Shown: piece by piece, positions 1 through 12,027 of the stretch
Layout of the letters: every line of letters starts with the position of its first letter
Position numbering within the stretch: the first letter of the stretch is position 1
Assembly (NCBI GenBank): GCA_038363925.1
Contig: JAQQWL010000001.1
Span: forward strand, 1,178,001-1,242,000
Direction of reading: 5' to 3'
Origin: Apiospora phragmitis
Taxonomy: Eukaryota > Ascomycota > Sordariomycetes > Amphisphaeriales > Apiosporaceae
Length of the DNA stretch: 64,000 nt
The notes under the pieces: model-generated
Database searches by the model: none
Told to the model about the DNA's origin: nothing
The model's input: only the letters and a program-made list of their open reading frames with translations
Made by a program: the position numbers and the translations under genes

Positions 1-3000
1 GGCCGTTCCGGGTGGGGAGAAGCGATGAATGGTAAACCTCAATAGGATATCCGTACAAGGACATATAAAATGAGTTGAGCGGGCCGCAGTCCTGCTATGC
101 GTTGCGTCCGCAGAAGATAGATCTTTGGGTGTGTGACATGACCAAACATCAGAACGATCGCGACATCATCACACTAGCTCTGACTTGCTTCTGGGGGACC
201 GTGGATACATCGTGGGCTGACCGTCGAACCCGATTGATGGAGAGACGAGGAAAGCCTTACTGATAGCCATACACATGTCAAAATGCTTTCAACGGAAGTC
301 TCCATCGCTGCGCATGTTTGTATGCATCTTGTCAAAGCTAGCTACAGGAGAAACTGCGTAGATGGCTTACCGAGTCCTCCAGTAACTTCATGCAGCTCGC
401 CTGCCTTATCTCTCAACTAGCCGATGCCAATTATTGGCCCTGGTTGATTGGGCCGAAAGAATCGGCCAGGCTTGGCTAGCAAACACTCAACATATGCTTT
501 TTCGTGTCGAATGTGTTTGCCATCATCAACATAGTGCAGAAAAATGAGTGTGGCCAAGGTCCCCAAAGGATGTCTTGCTTTGTGTTTAGCCGGTATGGGA
601 ATTCCATCTTGAATCCTAGTGCGCCGAGCAACAAACACTATGCATGTAAAAGACTCGTTCATTGCGGAGACGAAACGGCTGGGGGATACAGCATGCAAGA
701 CGGGCTACACTGGTAAGGCAGACTCTCACAACCTGGCAAGCCTCCCCAAGGTGACGGTGCTTGCTTCTGCATCGAATATGTGACTGTCAACTGTCAAGCC
801 GCCATCGTGGAATCACGGCGCAAGGGGCCGACGTTTGTGGGCCCATACTGTCCCAACCCTAGACAGCTCCTCATGCAAAGACGGTCGACTTGCTTGTTGG
901 GCCATCTGCAAGCCTAGGCTCTGCACCAAACCCTGTCTTCATATTACCCTTTGAAACCCACGGAGTAGAGCAGATCTGGGATACAAGACTCGAAGTCCGG
1001 TACTCTGTGAGTATCGGGTAGGTCACGTTGAGGCTGTGCCTCGAGGTGATTCCTGTAGATGGGATGGTATAGATTTTGACAAGAAGATAATATTGGGTTC
1101 TTGGTTGGAGCCCAGATCTGCGCCGCCGTTATATCACAAGAGACGTGGCAAGCTGTGAGAAGGGGAGTCCAACGCCTTGACGCTTGTATGTTCATATAAG
1201 GTTGTTGAACATTGGCCAGTATGTGGTCTGTTACATGAAGATAATTGGGGGAAGTGGGCAAGGCGGACAGGGCGGATTTCTTCCCGCGAGTTCGCTTAAG
1301 TAGAGGTATAGTATGACTCAACTTCCAGAATATAATGCACTTGCCGTCCGTTGAGCGGCCACACACTGAATATAGTGTAAGCGCAGGTGTAACGGTACAT
1401 GATCTAGGTCAGACCATCAGCTTCAAATCAATTCCAGGCTGAAAGGAACAACGTTCGTGTGTTCTCCAACTCACATATATCAGAAATAGGTTCCCCACAT
1501 TGGCCTGACAATTGAACACCCAAACAAAATACATAAATTCTATATCCTTCATTAAGAGATCCGATATTGCAGGTCTCAAGTAAACTGGTAGCCAACAAAT
1601 AACTGGATACGAAAGCGGGCTTAGTTATTAAGCCGATCATTTCTGGCAAGTTCGAGACTAGCCGATGCTGTTTAAACAACTTGGATCAAAATACAGTCGA
1701 ATCCTTTGCCAAGATGGAATCCTATGAGCTTCTCTGCTGAAGAACTACATAATTGGTAGTGGGCCGATTGGCTGGGATAGCTCCGAGGAGACAGACACAT
1801 AGACACAAGTCCACACCTATGTCGATTTCTGGCTGAGTTCAAATGCTCATGCTGGGATATCCGGACCGATTGACCTAAGCAGTAACAATTGGCAGGGCCA
1901 TGGGAGGATCGTAAGCTAGGAGAGCTTCCCAAACATTCCGACTACCTCTTCGGTTGAAGGAGGGATGGATGGTATTAGCATGTTTATTGGAAGTGGTGAT
2001 CCACTATGGCCTGGTTGGCATGCCTTGGCCTCCCCGAGCTATCTATCGTCGTGACATCTGTTTCCGTGCCTTAATACCTTTATACAGTAGGGTGGTATTC
2101 CAACATGACCCTTGTCCATGGTTCCCGCTGCTATGGTCTTGCCAAACGACAATCTCTCTGCAGCCTGCACTGGAAAGAAATACCACTTCCGAATGGGACA
2201 TCTCGACGGAGGGAAAGACTAAAAGTAGCAATAATGTACGTAGGTATCCATAGATACCGGCTGATCAGAGATAAGTGGTCTTCATATTTAGAGTCATAAT
2301 GTTTGTTCATCATAAGAAAATGCGCGCTGCGCCAGGAGATGGTGTGATGGCTGCACGCGTTGCTGATCCTCCAAGGGAAGAAAGAGCCAGGCAGCTGATT
2401 CGAAGCGGCTCGTGAGCTTGGTGTTATTACTGTATAAGTGCGAGTGCTGATGGGCAAAATACCTAATAATGTAGGTAGTGGGCCGCATCCAATGCTACTA
2501 CTCGTACCCAACACGGGGTGAGGAAACCTCGATTTTGTCCCGGCCTGTAGTTTGTCGTACTTTCCCCATGTTCAAAGCAACAACACAACACGCCTTCTCT
2601 CGACACGACTTGGAAAGTCATCATTGATTGCCATCAAACACTGTCGATGTGTCGCCAAAACAAAGATCTTCGTCTACTGAAAGACTTGATCTACATGATG
2701 AGCAATAGGGGGGTTTTGTATCTACCGACCAGCAAGAGACGATGCCGGCGATCGGATGTATGATACATAAACCAGACTCGGCTTCTCTATGGTTTCAATA
2801 CTAATTGTATCATACATAATCATTCGGTGGAAGGCAACTCGCTATTGGCTTCTTTATTTCGAAGGAGCCGCGGCCTCTCAGGCATAGCTGTCTATTCTAA
2901 CGACCCTCACTTGGTCCTCACACCCTCCAGTCATTGAACTTGAGATTATACCGCTTTCCTGTTGCCCAAGTGGCAGGCAAACCTCACAAAGGCTCAGCGA

Positions 3001-4121
3001 TTGTCCTGCTTCTCCTCTGTTATGATCTACTTCATACCGCTCGGGGCTGTCTCCGTAAGCCGCAACCGATATCTTACTAAACCGACTTAGTATTGATTGG
3101 CGGTCTCTGCCGATCTTGGATATTCATTCTACATGGAGATGGATGCATTTCAGTTGATATTCGGATCCTCTCCTCGCATCGGATCGGCCCATACACACAG
3201 CAACATTGTTTGCCTACCGACTAGTAAGATAGTGTCATGTCATAGTTGACCGATTGTACCATGCCTACTTGGTCAGATTTGGTCTCCTCCGCTGTCATGG
3301 CTTCCTATCCGAGTGGCGGCAGGCTGGGAGGTATGCTTCCAAGTGGAGCCTTTCGCAGCCGACGAACAGGAGCCAGCGTCTGGACGCGATGAAGCAGGGT
3401 CCCCACCTATACCTAGCCGTCGATTATACATACACCATGCAGCTTTCCGAGGTGACCGGCTCACACTCGGTACCTGAATCACACTATCCGACAGCATCTC
3501 TGCAGGCATAGGTACATCAGAACCCTGTGGGCTACAACCACTGTTTACTATACCATCCACGGCCATGGACCTTGCGCTCCAAGTCCTGTGGAATGATGCC
3601 CTTTGCTGCATCGTCGCTAGCTGCTTGCATAATATCTCCCGAGATTGTAAAGTGGCCCGCGTTGCTTGTTGAGATAACTCGTTGCTATCTAACTGGACCT
3701 GGCAAAACTGCACAATGCTTCACAGGCATCAGAAACATTGGATCAGCCGCGGCCCACAGAGACCACCTCGATACTCTCTGTGTAGTCGATGACTGAAGTC
3801 GATACATACAAGCACTGTTTCTTGACAGAGCGGTTCAAATATCATGGTTCCCCATCATGTACATAAGGAGTGGGGGGTTTCTCCCACCTTTTTCTACCTA
3901 CACCCACATGCTGGCTTCCTGGTTCTCTATCTACGACTTTATCTGTGTCAAGAAAGCCTCAATCTGTCTCTGCCTCCTTGGTACAACCATCATCTGCCTT
4001 TACCGAGCTGCCTTTTCAGGTCCTCATACTTGACCCTGAACCAACCCATAGTTGTGGGTTGCGCCTACCGATAGCGCCATCAATACATCCCACGCCCATC
4101 CCACGCTTCTAATATCTGTCA
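1..4121. other. gene-free 5' region
   Basis: About 4.1 kb with no ORF that looks like a protein. The open frames are short, lack family motifs and have the erratic composition of non-coding DNA. The part nearest the dehydrogenase gene (about 3800-4121) is pyrimidine-rich and is probably its promoter and 5' UTR. I see no transposon ends, tRNA or long repeats. Confidence 0.6.
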
Positions 4122-5591
4122 ATGGCTCCGTCGGCCATGATTGATGAGATGGCACCAATGCATCTACCCGTTCATTCCAAGTCCTCGGTCAATGTATCTG
4201 TCTTGCATGGACCAAGAGACTTACGATTGGTGAGTTAAAATATACCCCAGCTTACTTGTTACACGGATCGGGACCGTCTTACTAGCTCTTACATATATAC
4301 ATGCGGAGTACTAACAAACTTATCTGTGCAGGAAGTCAGACCCATCGAAGACCCAGGTGTCGGGGAGCTCCAGATTGCTATCAAGTCGACAGGGATCTGC
4401 GGGTCCGACGTTTCATACTACAACAAGTTTGCAAATGGTGACTTGTGTGCTTGTGCGCCCTTGTCACTTGGCCATGAATCGTCCGGCGTCGTTGTGGCCA
4501 TGGGGTCGCACGTATCGGACTTCCGAATTGGCGATAGAGTCGCTCTAGAAGTAGGTTTACCCTGCGGGCAGTGTATTATCTGCCGCAAGGGTAGATACAA
4601 CCTCTGCAAGCGAATGCGGTTCAGAAGTAGTGCGAAGAGTGTCCCTCACTTCCAGGGCACATTACAAGAGAGGATAAATCATCCAGCTGCCTGGTGTTAT
4701 AAGTACGCTCCTGCAAATATACGGAATATGTTCGCCTGACTAACTAGATACAGGCTTCCGGAGCACGTGTCCTTCGATGCAGCGGCCTTGCTCGAACCGC
4801 TATCCGTGGCTATACACGCCGTGAACCGTGCCTGCCCAACTCCCGGCTCGTCTGCCCTTGTCATGGGTGCGGGTACAGTTGGTCTCCTCACTGCAGCCAT
4901 GGCGCGCCGTTCGGGGTGTACAAATGTCACTATATGTGATCTTGACGTGGGCCGGGTAGATTATGCTCTCAGTAAGGGCTTTGCTACCCATGGCTACGTT
5001 ATTCAGCGCCCCCTGCATACCTCATCTAGTAGCTCCTCCTTCAGCACTGATGCATCGGGTGCATCTACGCCTCTAGAAGTTGGTGCCATGACCCCTGCAA
5101 GTCTGTTCTCCGACTCAATCCACGGGAAGCTGGAGGGCGCTAAGGGGCTAGCCGCCGAGCTGCTCACATTGACGAATACCGTCTTTGGCCTACAGGATGA
5201 AGACGAGAACGAGGGCGTGGACTATAGCTTCGAGTGTACCGGAAAGGAGGTATGTATGCACACCAGCATTTACGCAACAAGACCAGGCGGCAAGGTCATC
5301 ATGGTTGGAATGGGTACCCCTATCCAAACCCTACCCTTGTCTGCTGCCCACCTCCGAGAAGTCGACATCCTTGGCATCTTTCGCTATGCCAACACATACC
5401 CAACCGGTATTCGCTTACTCTGTGGTCAGCAGAACGGCAGTGGTTATGGAGGCTACCAGTTCCCAAAGTTGGATGATATGGTTACGCATCGCTTCAAGGG
5501 CCTTGCCGCTGCCAAGAAGGCATTTGAACTCGCAAGTCGGACCATGGACGACAATGGCAATTTGGTATTAAAGGTCGTCATCGAAGCTTGA
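4122..5591 (+). CDS. zinc-dependent sorbitol/xylitol-type dehydrogenase (MDR family)
   Basis: NAD(P)-linked polyol dehydrogenase of the medium-chain zinc alcohol dehydrogenase superfamily, probably acting on sorbitol, xylitol or L-arabinitol in the cytosol. Three exons, 4122-4229, 4332-4702 and 4754-5591, joined by GTGAGT and GTACGC introns, give 438 residues. Catalytic zinc ligands are Cys59 (in GICGSD) and His84-Glu85 (in GHESSG), plus the Glu of LLEPLSVAIHA. The structural zinc site is Cys114, Cys117, Cys120 and Cys128. A Rossmann GAGTVGL motif follows. The family is usually about 350-380 residues. The excess is a Ser/Thr-rich stretch of roughly 60 residues encoded near 5020-5150, inside the coenzyme-binding domain and without any splice signals. 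The start is the first in-frame ATG upstream of the first intron. Family assignment is firm; the exact substrate is inference. Confidence 0.9.
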
Positions 5592-6423
5592 ATAAGGGGG
5601 TCAAATTGAACTCGAGTTTATTTTGCTTAACCCCCTTCTCCTTCCTTCCCCGCCCCCCCATCATCAAATCTCAGAGCGAGAAAAAAAAGGCAGAAGTGGC
5701 AAAGCCATACCCTCCAGAAACAAGAAGGAAAACGGAAACACGGTCGGATTAATGCTTGTAAATTTCTTCAGTCTCGTTAACGATGCATATGAATAATTCT
5801 GGGGATATACAGGACTGGAGGCCTTTTCTTGGCTTTGAAACGGGCTAGAGCGCTATGGGTGGTCATGTTCTGTTTATGCGATGTTTTGTCTTGACCTGTT
5901 GGTTATTCCTCTCCTACGTATTTTGGCATGTACGAACAATTTTCCAATATTTTATATATTAGATTCTTTTACTTCCGGGGATGCCTGGCGGCTGGCTTAC
6001 TGTGTTTTCCTTTTCTAATGCGAATAATTCAACCTGTAATAGGGGTTCACGTCTATTATATCTATTTGGCTGACTACCACCGACTTCTTCTGAACCGTGC
6101 TACCAAAGTAGGCAATTAGTTGGCTAAGGAACATTTTGGTATTTCCACACCCATACGGACACGAGGAAGAAGGTGCACATGGTAGCAGTCCTCTGTATTA
6201 TTCACCAAGGCTGCTAGGATTGTCTAGTCTTGGGCTGATCCATATGCCTATGGAAAACCTACTGTCTTCCACTCTAAACCTGCCTAACAATTTGACTCAC
6301 TTAAGTTAGTCATTTTGCTGTCAAAGCCACCATAGTACGCCTCCTTCGCCATGCCAATGCAAGTAAAACAGAATTCGTTGTTTGCATCCCCAGTTCATTC
6401 ACGGAATGGGATCTCCCAACGTT
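5592..6423. other. intergenic, convergent 3' ends
   Basis: Lies between two converging genes. It contains a pyrimidine-rich stretch just after the dehydrogenase stop (5625-5660), a short A-run near 5690, and AT-rich sequence consistent with 3' UTRs. No coding signal. Confidence 0.6.
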
Positions 6424-7749
6424 TCAAATAACTCCCTCTAAAATGCGAGATGTGAGATCTCCCGGGCCAGCCATGTTGTAACTGCCGCTGCCTCCCACAT
6501 CGTGCATGTTCTTCCTGTTATTTCCCTTGGCAGCCTCGACCGCGCTATGCTTCTTGGCTATATTGCGGGCGTCGATAGAGCTGCCCATGACTTCATTCAG
6601 CAGGGACATGAGCTGGACATCGTTGCGTTCGCTGAGCATCTCTTCCTCGAAGGCGCCGGTTGCCGAAGGCACAATGAGCGCCAGGCGGTGGGCCAGGGCT
6701 TGGATAGACCGCAGGATCGTGTGTGACGGAACAGAGTGAGGCATTGTGCCCTGGCTAGGCTGCGTGGAAGCGGCAACCGTGTCGCCTCCTGTGAAGGAAG
6801 GCGGGAGCTGCTCAAGATATGCGACGAGAAGCTGTATCCGGGATTGGAGCATTTTGATGGCGTTGGCCTTTCCGCTCAGGGACATGATGAGCTCCTCGTC
6901 TTCCGGGGATAACACATGCTCTTCCGGGGGCGGCAGCCGCTTCGTCCTCGGCCTTATCGGGACTCACTATGCGCCGCTTGCCCTTTGGGTCTGTATCGAC
7001 GGCCACCATCTGGGGCTTCTTCTGCTCCTTGGTCTCAACCGCAGTTGCATTTCCGGCTCCCCGAACAACAAAGTCCATACTGACCATCTCGGCCTCGCCA
7101 GTCTCCACTGAGTATGGCAGCTCTCTGAACTTGAGCTTGAGGGGCGCGTCGCCGTCTCTCATCTCCTTGTCCTCGCCGCCATGGTCAGCCTTGGGCTCGT
7201 CTACCTCGAGGTTGCTCTCGTATATCGTCAAGGGCAATTTGCTGCCTGCTGAATGGTCGACGGCCTCCTCGGAGTGGAAGGCCAGTAACAGTGATGACTC
7301 GTTGTGTTCGGAGAGGAGCCAGTTGTGGATGGGCACGACAGAGGGCATCGGGCCGGTCTTGGGGGTGACGGTGTACCATCCGACAAGATCGAGTTGAGGC
7401 GCTTTGTGGATGGTTTTCACTGGAAGATCATGGTTATTAGGGTGTTCCTATTGGAGTCTGTTCGGGTCGTTTGGCTTGGCTACTTACTTTGATCCAGTCT
7501 GGTTGCAAACCAGTCCGGCTCCAGCACCACATTGCCGTCTTTTACAGTCGTAGCACATTCAAATGCGTGCTCGATGGTGATTTCGCGGCCATTTTGTTGA
7601 CCCAACAATGCTCCCACTACAGGGCCCTTTTGCTCGCGCAAAGTGTGTCGTGTGATGTAATCGGAGATGGTCAAAAGGACGAGGGGATGCAACACAGCTT
7701 GAAGGCCCGAGTCGGTGGACTTCTGCGTTGAGATCAGCGGGTTCTCCAT
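6424..7749 (-). CDS. csn6: COP9 signalosome subunit 6 (MPN domain)
   Basis: Non-catalytic MPN subunit of the COP9 signalosome, the nuclear/cytosolic complex that removes Nedd8 from cullin ubiquitin ligases and in filamentous fungi controls development and light responses. Exon 1 is 7749-7488 and exon 2 is 7419-6968, joined by a GTAAGT intron. The N-terminal MPN domain runs from LHPLVLLTISDY through GALLGQQNGREI to HNWLLSEH. The JAMM metal-binding pattern is absent, as expected for CSN6. The C-terminal helical region contains SPEDEELIMSL. Between exon 2 and the C-terminus the frame changes. Either a 49-nt GTGAGT...GAAGAG intron (6967-6919) is spliced, giving 402 residues, or a G5 run at 6926-6930 carries one base too many. 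ATG 7749 has a perfect ACCATGG context; an in-frame ATG at 7899 would add 50 non-conserved residues. Confidence 0.88.
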
Positions 7750-8730
7750 GGTGCCCGGGTCTGGATTTGTCTTCTCGCAACAAGGCTGCGGAAATGTAGA
7801 AGGGTGGAGGGGAGTGAGCGAGGACTTCCGTTGTTGTTGATCTAGCTGTCCAAAATCAAACAAATACGCAGGATGGTTAATTGGCAATCGATCTGCCAAA
7901 GGTAACCTGTAAGGCTGCTATCAATTGATCTGGAGCAGTAGGCAGCCAGGCAGCTACCTGCAGCAAATACCCCGCCATCAATTAAGACCTATGGAATTAC
8001 ATAATGGGGAGCTGGAGGTTCAAAGGTGGAGCACATCTCTCCTTCGCTGCCTAGCAAACAGCACTGAAGCACATCAAAGTCACTGACTGGCCACCCGGGC
8101 TGTATCAAACTTGAAAACCCCCGGTCCTCTTTCGTCTTCACTCTTCATTCCCCCTTTTCTTCCTTTTGGAAATGGGTTTCCCCCAAACGACTGTACTGTG
8201 CCAGGTCCGGACTAATTAAATATATGCAGGTCATATTAGATGGCAACCCCAGCTGTTTGTGGGGAGCAGTTCACTGAGCGCATGCTTTCCTTTCATCCAG
8301 GGGGCTTTGTCGCAATACCTGCTTCTGTATTGCACCTTTGTTATTATAGCGTTATGCTTTCCATACTTTTCCTTTTCGAGGTTGTCGATGCTCGTGAGTC
8401 TGCAAGTACTAGGTGAACAGTCCTTTCCCAAACACTCCATACGAATACTTCTTGTCGTGCGATGTGACCTGACTTGCTGTCTTTTTTTCTTGGTCTCAGA
8501 TGCCCCTTTAACAATACATTGCTATGTTGATAGTGCTGCCGGCCGCTAAAGAGTCTACTGCCTTTCAGACCGGCAGAGAAATGGTCTGTTTGAATAGATA
8601 TGTATATGAAGTCAGGTACCTGATCCCAGCAGCCGAAATACATCTCACAAGTCTCCTGTACTCATCTTCCATGTGATGTTGTGCCCTTCTGCCACCCTAG
8701 GGACACTTGCTTCCACTTAAAGTGACCGTC
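7750..8730. other. divergent intergenic/promoter region
   Basis: Bidirectional upstream region between csn6 (-) and the 608-residue unknown gene (+). Pyrimidine-rich near 8120-8170. No convincing ORF, RNA gene or repeat. Confidence 0.55.
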
Positions 8731-10557
8731 ATGTCTTCAAGTCAGGCCCCTACACAGAGTGGGAACAGCTTGATGTATCTCAACCATCAAACTCAGCATG
8801 GAAATGTTACGCGGCAGGTTATGAGAGCCATTGCTCCAGTGACCCCGGCGAAGCGGCCTGATGCGGAGGTTGATGATGTCCAGTTCATCTCCTCCAAACC
8901 CGTCAAGAGACAGAAAGTTGACCATCCCGCGAGCAGCCCGGTAGTCAACACCATCATGCCCATTCAACAGCCTGACCTTCAGCCAGTGTCTCAATCTCAA
9001 CCAGTCCCACGGATGAACTGTGGCGGCTCTCTCATCACACCGGTTGCTGCAGCCCCTATTGCTGATAACGACATGAGCTGGCCGAATAGTGAGATCAACC
9101 ATTCACATGACAGACGTATCACTACAGGCATGGTTGGGCTCCCTTCAGGCTTTTCCGACTGGGAATCCATCTTCGGATATCGTGGCTGTTCACTCCCTGA
9201 GCTTGAGAGCTATAGCATGAGCGCAGCTCGTCTCAAACCATCCATTCTTAGTTCGCCTGATATCTCTCCAAAGCAGATTCCCAAGATGGTGGCCTCGGCA
9301 GATTCGCAGCCAGGACTTCCACCAAGTGAGAGTAATGATATGCTGCAGTACAACCAGACACCTCGACCTAACCCGAATCCCACTTCGACAGCTGTGATGA
9401 GTACACCAGCCAGCCACGAAATAGCCCAACCCAGTGCTACCGTTCCAACTATAGTTCAACAGAAGGAAACTATGGGCATAGTTGAAGGTTGTCCAGAGAA
9501 GGTGGCCGAGAGTACGCCACCAATGCCTCACCAGTCTCCTCGTGACAGCAAACCTAACCAGATACAACAACAACAGACTCCTTCGGAGCAGCCGACCTCT
9601 ACCACTGACAACCCCACTCAACCTCATGCGAGCAAACAGTCATGTATGGCATGTATGCAGATGCAACAGCGCGCGGCTTTTGCTAGGGCACAAGGCCTGC
9701 CTTTTTTCAACCCGAATATGCCGCTTCACATGCTACCCCCGGGATCTTATCATCCATCCTTTGGCCCACAGCCACATCCGCAGTTCATGCCAGCAATGCA
9801 TGCAGGCCTGCACGGGTTTGGACCTGGCTTCAGTCCCATGATGATGCCAATGAATACACAAGCTTATAGCGGCCCTGTTATGTCCTCACCGACGCTATCT
9901 CACCAACATGCTGTTCAACCGATGTCCCCCAGACCGACAACAGCAGCAGCAGCGCAACATCGACAGCAGACAGAGAAAACGCCCGAGACAGGCCTGGACA
10001 ACGCCGCCGACCCGGGCGGAAACTGGCTTAACCAATCTACCGTCGCCGCCGCCGCCGCAGCAGCTCCCCCTACAACCGCAGCTGGCTCAGAAAGTCCGGC
10101 CAAGCGATCGCGCCCACCGCTACCGCTACCGCTACCGCTACCACCACCCCAACAACACCCCTCGCTCGCGCAGCCGACCTACCGCAAGCCCTCGCCCAAC
10201 CTGATCGTCGACGTGGCCGAGACGTGCCAGGAGAATTTCCCCTTCGCTGAGGTCGCGCGGCGGCACGACACCACCGTGGAGAAAGTGGCCGACGTCTTCA
10301 CCGCCCTCGTCCAGGTGCCCCTCCTGCGCTGCCCCAAGGACCGGCGCCGGGCCGGCCGTCTGGCGCACGAGCGCGTCAAGGAGTACAACAGGACCAAGCA
10401 GGAGCTGCAGGAAGCGGCGGCGGAGGCGGCAAAAGGACAAGGGGTGGGCAGTGGTAACAATTCTTCTCTTGGGGTTGGTGGGCAGCAAGGCGTTGTTCAG
10501 TCTCAGATCGTGGTGAGACCTCTTGATATCGCCAATGCTTTGGGGCCCACTGAGTGA
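8731..10557 (+). CDS. unknown low-complexity protein with C-terminal helix-turn-helix-like segment
   Basis: Single-exon gene, 608 residues, not recognised. Most of the chain is Pro/Gln/Ser/Met-rich and probably disordered, with a possible basic nuclear-localisation patch near the start (KPVKRQK) and another at AKRSRPP. Poly-Ala and a tandem (CTACCG) repeat encoding Leu-Pro dipeptides (about 10117-10145) precede the only ordered-looking part, encoded about 10190-10410. That part has the feel of a small helical DNA-binding fold: ETCQENFPFAEVARRHDTTV, then a VADVFTALVQVPLL helix and a basic KDRRRAGR patch. This suggests a nuclear regulatory protein, but that is inference. The ATG at 8731 is chosen because the reading frame upstream has no earlier ATG. 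Confidence 0.75.
   Translation: MSSSQAPTQSGNSLMYLNHQTQHGNVTRQVMRAIAPVTPAKRPDAEVDDVQFISSKPVKRQKVDHPASSPVVNTIMPIQQPDLQPVSQSQPVPRMNCGGSLITPVAAAPIADNDMSWPNSEINHSHDRRITTGMVGLPSGFSDWESIFGYRGCSLPELESYSMSAARLKPSILSSPDISPKQIPKMVASADSQPGLPPSESNDMLQYNQTPRPNPNPTSTAVMSTPASHEIAQPSATVPTIVQQKETMGIVEGCPEKVAESTPPMPHQSPRDSKPNQIQQQQTPSEQPTSTTDNPTQPHASKQSCMACMQMQQRAAFARAQGLPFFNPNMPLHMLPPGSYHPSFGPQPHPQFMPAMHAGLHGFGPGFSPMMMPMNTQAYSGPVMSSPTLSHQHAVQPMSPRPTTAAAAQHRQQTEKTPETGLDNAADPGGNWLNQSTVAAAAAAAPPTTAAGSESPAKRSRPPLPLPLPLPPPQQHPSLAQPTYRKPSPNLIVDVAETCQENFPFAEVARRHDTTVEKVADVFTALVQVPLLRCPKDRRRAGRLAHERVKEYNRTKQELQEAAAEAAKGQGVGSGNNSSLGVGGQQGVVQSQIVVRPLDIANALGPTE
10117..10145 (+). repeat. in-frame CTACCG hexanucleotide repeat
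   Basis: Tandem CTACCG units inside the 608-residue unknown gene encode alternating Leu-Pro residues and end in a Pro run. The unit length is a multiple of three, so copy-number change would keep frame. Confidence 0.8.
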
Positions 10558-10818
10558 GGATTACCCCCGAAACCAGTTTTCTTCAGAGCTGGGATCGAGC
10601 AGCGAGGTAATTTTTGGGCATCTTTGCAATCAATGTTCGGGCACTGGGGATGTATGGCGGTATTCACTCTATAACCATGACATAGTTGCTGTACAAATTT
10701 GGAATTCTATTCGTTTACAGGGAAAACTTATTTACTTACCATTGTTATCAACCCCTCTAGGGCTACAATAAAAACATATACGTTCCCTTAGTAAGGGACT
10801 ACCATAATAAACATATAC

Positions 10819-12027
10819 CTAACCCATAACCCGATGATATCCCGGAGCTTCGGAAATTGAGTGAATAGAAAAAGAGATAGCGGGGAGAAAAGGAGAGAGA
10901 AAAGCGTCCAACCTCACCGCTGTTGGTGCTGAGAAGGTATATAAGGCTTTATAGATCATACTTCTTCTTCGATCCCCGCACGGCTTGCACAGAGGCTCTC
11001 TTGCTCTGATTTGCACGCGCGACGTCCGGCGTCCATTGCGAGTTACTGCGTGAATGGTCCGGAGGGGAAAGCCGGTGATGGTTGTCTTGTCGTCGCGGGG
11101 CGGCAACGAACCGACCTTCAACCAGATGTCCTCGTCGTCGTCATCGTTGTCGTCAATATGGTACGAATCATGGTCGTCGTTGTATTTCAGGTTAGAGAAG
11201 GAGAGAAACTCAGATTCCCCCAATACTTCACGGCCCCTTTGCTTGCGAAGCTGAGGATAGCCTCGGTGCGAGTACGTAGTTTGGGGGTCGCTGCCGGACC
11301 GCAGGTCCTGGTCACCGTACTCGTCTTCGGAGATGTGGTAGCCCGTTCTCGTTTCTTCGTAGGATGAGTAGGAGGAGTAGTCGTCGTCGTCCTTCAAGAT
11401 TGTCTGCACTTCTTCTTCTTCTTCATCGTATTCCAATTCTTCTTCCACTTCCTCTTCTTCATGTTGACGCTGCTTCTCCTCCTCCTTTTTGTATAGTTGT
11501 TGCAGCTCTCGCAGGCTTTCCTTGTTGTCCCACACGAGCTGTCTCCCGATCCACGCGGCACTCAGTCCCCGATCATCTTCCACCGTCCAGCAGGGCGGAT
11601 AGACGAGCTCCGGCGCTGGTATAATACTCCAATCGATCGCAGCGATCTCTTCCTCCGCGCCGCGGTTGAGTTTATTCAATCTATCTCTCTCGGTGGCTGC
11701 ACCGAGACGATCGCCCTTCCGCCAGTACTCCTCAACGCAGTCGTTGATTGCCTTGACGCAGCGAGCCTTTTGCCGGTTTATTTCCCACCGTTTCATGCGG
11801 GGCATGCAGCGGGCGCAACTGTCATCTATCGGTACAACCGCGACAGGCTCGTTGTCATTGTCACCGCTGTGGAGATGCGGGCAAGGCTCGTCAAGCGGCT
11901 CGGGAATTACGAGGCCCTCGGCTGGTGTTGTGGGCGGGTTAAGGCACTGGTAGCGGCGGCAGTGGGAGGTGTAGTGGGCGATGGAGTGATTGCATCGGGT
12001 CATGCGGTAGATCTTCCCAATACACAT
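10819..12027 (-). CDS. hypothetical protein with Cys/His-rich N-terminus and acidic middle
   Basis: Single ORF of 402 residues, not recognised as a named family. The first ~30 residues are rich in Cys and His (MCIGKIYRMTRCNHSIAHYT and two further Cys), and a second Cys pair (CARCM) lies near residue 73, so a zinc-binding head is possible. The middle is a predicted helix passing into long Glu/Asp runs encoded by GAA/GAG and GAC/GAT repeats (about 11050-11480). The C-terminal ~60 residues are poorly constrained and the true end may differ if a small intron is present near 10955. Function unknown. It converges with the upstream unknown gene. Confidence 0.65.
   Translation of the reverse strand: MCIGKIYRMTRCNHSIAHYTSHCRRYQCLNPPTTPAEGLVIPEPLDEPCPHLHSGDNDNEPVAVVPIDDSCARCMPRMKRWEINRQKARCVKAINDCVEEYWRKGDRLGAATERDRLNKLNRGAEEEIAAIDWSIIPAPELVYPPCWTVEDDRGLSAAWIGRQLVWDNKESLRELQQLYKKEEEKQRQHEEEEVEEELEYDEEEEEVQTILKDDDDYSSYSSYEETRTGYHISEDEYGDQDLRSGSDPQTTYSHRGYPQLRKQRGREVLGESEFLSFSNLKYNDDHDSYHIDDNDDDDEDIWLKVGSLPPRDDKTTITGFPLRTIHAVTRNGRRTSRVQIRAREPLCKPCGDRRRSMIYKALYTFSAPTAVRLDAFLSPFLPAISFSIHSISEAPGYHRVMG

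Noticed and set aside
3273..3713. 146-codon open frame on the minus strand
   Set aside because: Composition and residue order look random; overlapping frames on the other strand are equally long.
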